From the NCBI GenBank assembly GCA_900316075.1, contig ONBT01000018.1:31767-95766 (forward strand): 64,000 bases of DNA, given 5' to 3'. The position numbers were made by a program, and so were the translations under genes. Under the pieces are notes generated by a model. The model saw only the letters and a list, made by a program, of their open reading frames with translations, was not told the DNA's origin and did not search any database. Position 1 is the first letter of the stretch, and each line of letters starts with the position of its first letter. Below are positions 61,860 through 64,000 of this stretch, piece after piece. Source of the stretch: an uncultured Lachnospiraceae bacterium. Lineage in GTDB: Bacteria > Bacillota > Clostridia > Lachnospirales > Lachnospiraceae.

Positions 61860-63225
61860 ACTTTTCACAACTGAAATCACTGGCCTTTCGGCCGACGGCG
61901 AAGGCATAGGTCATTCCGGCGACGGGATGGCCTTTTTCGTCAAGGGGGCCCTGCCCGGCGATCGGGTGAAGGCGGCCGTGACGGCCCTGAAGAAGACCTA
62001 CGGCTACGCCCGCCTGGTCGAGGTCCTTACGCCCTCTCCGGACCGGGTGGCGCCCGTCTGCCCCGTGGCCGGGAAGTGCGGGGGCTGCAGTATCATGCCC
62101 CTTTCCTACGAGGCCCAGTGCCGTGTCAAGAGCGATGTCGTCCGGGAAGACCTCATTCGCCTGGGCGGGTTTGAACCGGATTACATGACTAATGTAATGC
62201 GCCCTTGTATCCGCATGACGTCACCCTTCCCAACCCTCTTCCGCAACAAGGCCCAGTTCCCGGTAGGGAGGGCGGCAGACGGCCATATCCAGTTCGGCTT
62301 CTACGGGCCCCACAGCCACAGGATTGTGGAGAATGCCGCCACTCCCATCTGTTCCCTGGGCCCTTCCTGCAGCGATGCCGTTATCTCGCGCGTGAAGTCC
62401 TGGATGGAAGAGTATGCCATCGAACCTTATAATGAAGAGACGGGAAAGGGCCTTGTCCGGACCATCCTGATTCGTCAGGGCCATGCTACGGGGGAGATCC
62501 TCCTCTGCCCCATTATCAATGGAAAGAAAATGCCCCACTGGGAAGCCCTGGCGGACAGCCTCTTCGAAATCCCCGGCATGACGTCCTTTTCCTTCAATAT
62601 AAATACGACCCGGGGCAACACCCTCCTGGGCCGGGAGACCCATACATTGCGGGGATCCGATGTCATTCACGATACTATCGGGAATCTTTCCTTCCGCATC
62701 TCCCCGAACTCCTTCTTCCAGGTGAATCCGGAGCAGACGGAGAAGCTCTACGCCAAAGCCCTTGAGTATGCCGGTCTAACGGGAGCGGAGACGGTCTGGG
62801 ACCTCTACTGCGGCACGGGAACCATCTCCCTCTTTTTAGCACAACACGCAGCGCGTGCCTATGGCGTGGAAATCGTGCCCCAGGCCATCGAAGACGCAAA
62901 GAAGAATGCGGAAGAGAACCGCGTTGATAATGCATTCTTCACATGTGGAAAATCAGAGGATGTCGCCCCTTCTCTTCCCGCCCCCGATGTCATCGTCGTG
63001 GACCCGCCGCGGAAGGGCTGCGACGGAGCCCTGCTCACGACCATCCTCTCCGCCGCCCCGGCCCGCATCGTCTACGTCTCCTGCAACCCGGCCACCCTGG
63101 CCCGGGACCTGAAGGTTCTCTGCGCCGATGGCCGCTACACCCTCGACGAGGTGACGCCGGTGGAGCAGTTTGCGCACAGTATGCATGTGGAGACGGTAGT
63201 ATTGATGTCAAAGGTTAAAGGGTAA
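61846..63225 (+). CDS. rlmD: 23S rRNA (uracil-5-)-methyltransferase, RlmD/RlmCD type
   Basis: The protein has 459 residues. The N-terminal TRAM domain (about 5-60) is followed by an iron-sulfur site, CPVAGKCGGC (Cys-x5-Cys-x2-Cys), with a further Cys in ICSLGPSC. The SAM domain has VWDLYCGTGTISLFLA. The catalytic segment is DPPRKGC...VSCNPATLARDL. It methylates a uridine in 23S rRNA; the exact position cannot be told. Two dispersed elements lie in the coding frame: ATGACTAATGTAA at 62185 and an ACGC-N3-GCGT copy at 62846. It overlaps yhaM by 14 nt. Confidence 0.92.
   Translation: MEKNELFTTEITGLSADGEGIGHSGDGMAFFVKGALPGDRVKAAVTALKKTYGYARLVEVLTPSPDRVAPVCPVAGKCGGCSIMPLSYEAQCRVKSDVVREDLIRLGGFEPDYMTNVMRPCIRMTSPFPTLFRNKAQFPVGRAADGHIQFGFYGPHSHRIVENAATPICSLGPSCSDAVISRVKSWMEEYAIEPYNEETGKGLVRTILIRQGHATGEILLCPIINGKKMPHWEALADSLFEIPGMTSFSFNINTTRGNTLLGRETHTLRGSDVIHDTIGNLSFRISPNSFFQVNPEQTEKLYAKALEYAGLTGAETVWDLYCGTGTISLFLAQHAARAYGVEIVPQAIEDAKKNAEENRVDNAFFTCGKSEDVAPSLPAPDVIVVDPPRKGCDGALLTTILSAAPARIVYVSCNPATLARDLKVLCADGRYTLDEVTPVEQFAHSMHVETVVLMSKVKG
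62838..62860. repeat. ACGC-N3-GCGT element in the methyltransferase gene
   Basis: A 22-nt stretch starting AGCACAACACGCA matches the copy at 691-712 with three differences. It encodes part of a helix (AQHAARAYG) after the SAM-binding loop. Confidence 0.55.
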
Positions 63226-63227
63226 TA

Positions 63228-63257
63228 GCCGCAAAAGCCCAATAATACTGCGGTTTT
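63228..63257 (+). terminator. Possible terminator after the methyltransferase gene
   Basis: Short 5-bp arms CCGCA / TGCGG around 15 nt, then TTTT. It is weak. Confidence 0.4.
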
Positions 63258-63354
63258 CGGGCAATCGGGCAAATATGGCATCGTGCAGGACAAACGCTTC
63301 TCGGTAACTTATCCAAAAGCAAAAAGGTTCAAAAAGTGTGAGAGTTGAGTTGCC

Positions 63355-63394
63355 GAGATAGATGTCGGGGAGTTGTGGCTGTGAGATAGATGTC
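63355..63394 (+). repeat. Two direct copies of GAGATAGATGTC upstream of the XRE gene
   Basis: Identical 12-mers at 63355-63366 and 63383-63394, 28 nt apart, in the 298-nt spacer before the XRE-family regulator. The spacer otherwise holds AT-rich sequence and a diverged GGCTAATGTTAA element at 63437. No gene was recognised. Confidence 0.6.
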
Positions 63395-63523
63395 AGGAAA
63401 TAAAAAATGTTAATTTCGCGTGTCATTTACATTTGAATGGCTAATGTTAATCCGCGTTGCTTGTGGCAACGGTCTGCTGCTCCTACAATGAGGACAACAA
63501 CTGAAGAAAGGAGGTTATCCTCG

Positions 63524-64000
63524 ATGCTTAATGAGAACATTCAGTCCATAAGAAAGTCGAAAGGACTGTCACAAGAGGAGCTTGCAATTAAGCTGAATGT
63601 AGTGAGACAGACCGTGTCCAAATGGGAGCGTGGGTTATCGGTTCCGGATTCCGAAATGCTGATCAATATTTCAGAGATTCTCGAAACACCGGTTAGCGTT
63701 TTGCTCGGTGAACCGAATACAGAGATAGGGGTACCCGTTGATGATTTGAAAGTAATTTCTGAAAAACTAGAGGTCATCAATCTGCAGCTGGCACGAAGCA
63801 AAGCGGCTAAACGAAAAGTTTTGCACTGGTTGTTTATAACATTGTGTGCACTAATTGTGATAATCGCCGCAGTTCTGATTTCACAAAACAGTCCCTATTT
63901 GAGCTGGGATTTCAATGATCCGGAAACTGCAGTAGTAGGAACATTCTTTCATGCGTTTGAGTGGTTCTTTTTCAGATTAGCACCTGTTGCTTTAATCGGA
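63524..64000 (+). CDS. XRE-family DNA-binding membrane protein (3' end outside window)
   Basis: There are 159 residues to the window edge. The N-terminal HTH is NIQSIRKSKGLSQEELAIKL then VRQTVSKWERGLSVPD (about 5-45). A coiled linker and a hydrophobic helix (LHWLFITLCALIVIIAAVLI, about 102-121) follow, so this is a membrane-anchored regulator. AAAGGAGG precedes the ATG. The composition is more AT-rich than the upstream genes, so transfer or a gene-island boundary is possible. The target is unknown. Confidence 0.88.
   Translation, partial: MLNENIQSIRKSKGLSQEELAIKLNVVRQTVSKWERGLSVPDSEMLINISEILETPVSVLLGEPNTEIGVPVDDLKVISEKLEVINLQLARSKAAKRKVLHWLFITLCALIVIIAAVLISQNSPYLSWDFNDPETAVVGTFFHAFEWFFFRLAPVALIG

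Noticed and set aside
1..64000. tRNA, rRNA, insertion sequence, prophage or origin elements
   Set aside because: I looked for cloverleaf-type ends, transposase motifs and DnaA-box clusters and saw none convincing. A dedicated covariance or HMM scan was not possible here.

Overview
The window is GC-rich DNA from a low-redundancy Firmicutes chromosome, most likely a clostridial/Lachnospiraceae-type bacterium. This is inferred from the S10-spc-alpha ribosomal cluster with zinc-type S14, a long L17, MutS2, a YhaM-type nuclease, lipoprotein-type solute-binding proteins, sigma-A-like promoters and strong AGGAGG ribosome binding sites, with TTG or GTG starts on several housekeeping genes. The species cannot be fixed from sequence alone. 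No rRNA, tRNA, CRISPR array, insertion sequence or prophage gene was recognised.

Layout. 1-2.6 kb: the tail of a nucleoside/sugar ABC permease, a solitary HicB-like protein and RmuC. 2.6-6.2 kb: two divergent metallopeptidases (M32 carboxypeptidase and M3 oligoendopeptidase F). 6.3-13.8 kb: a complete oligopeptide importer (oppA, B, C, D, F), in which oppC carries a frame-breaking deletion. Together with the peptidases this makes a peptide uptake and degradation block. 13.9-21.7 kb: a small membrane protein, an EamA permease, a heterodimeric ABC exporter, a split ThrE-like exporter and a second EamA permease. 22.2-30.9 kb: a secreted CAP-domain protein, a DUF4143 ATPase, phosphoglycolate phosphatase, an acyltransferase, a CorA-type channel, a YhhN protein and a methyltransferase. 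30.9-47.0 kb: 30 genes from rpsJ to rplQ, including secY, adk, infA and rpoA but no map. 47.0-57.7 kb: a maltodextrin locus with a LacI regulator and alpha-glucosidase diverging from malE-F-G, followed by an exported lipoprotein alpha-amylase and a cytoplasmic GH13 enzyme. The transporter has no ATPase gene here. 58.1-63.2 kb: mutS2, a YhaM-type nuclease and an rRNA uracil methyltransferase. The window ends inside an XRE-family membrane regulator.

The most unusual content is not coding. Four intergenic arrays (14.43-14.76, 21.76-22.09, 29.64-29.82 and 57.78-58.11 kb) hold 18 copies of a 35-nt hairpin (GGAGAA...TTCTCC) repeated with a nearly invariant 73-nt period. Three of the four arrays lie between convergent genes. 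A second dispersed element, the 15-mer TATGACTAATRTAAA, sits in leaders or spacers directly upstream of genes. A third, ACGC-N3-GCGT, occurs both between genes and inside coding regions. Several proteins also carry hydrophilic or low-complexity insertions not expected for their families.
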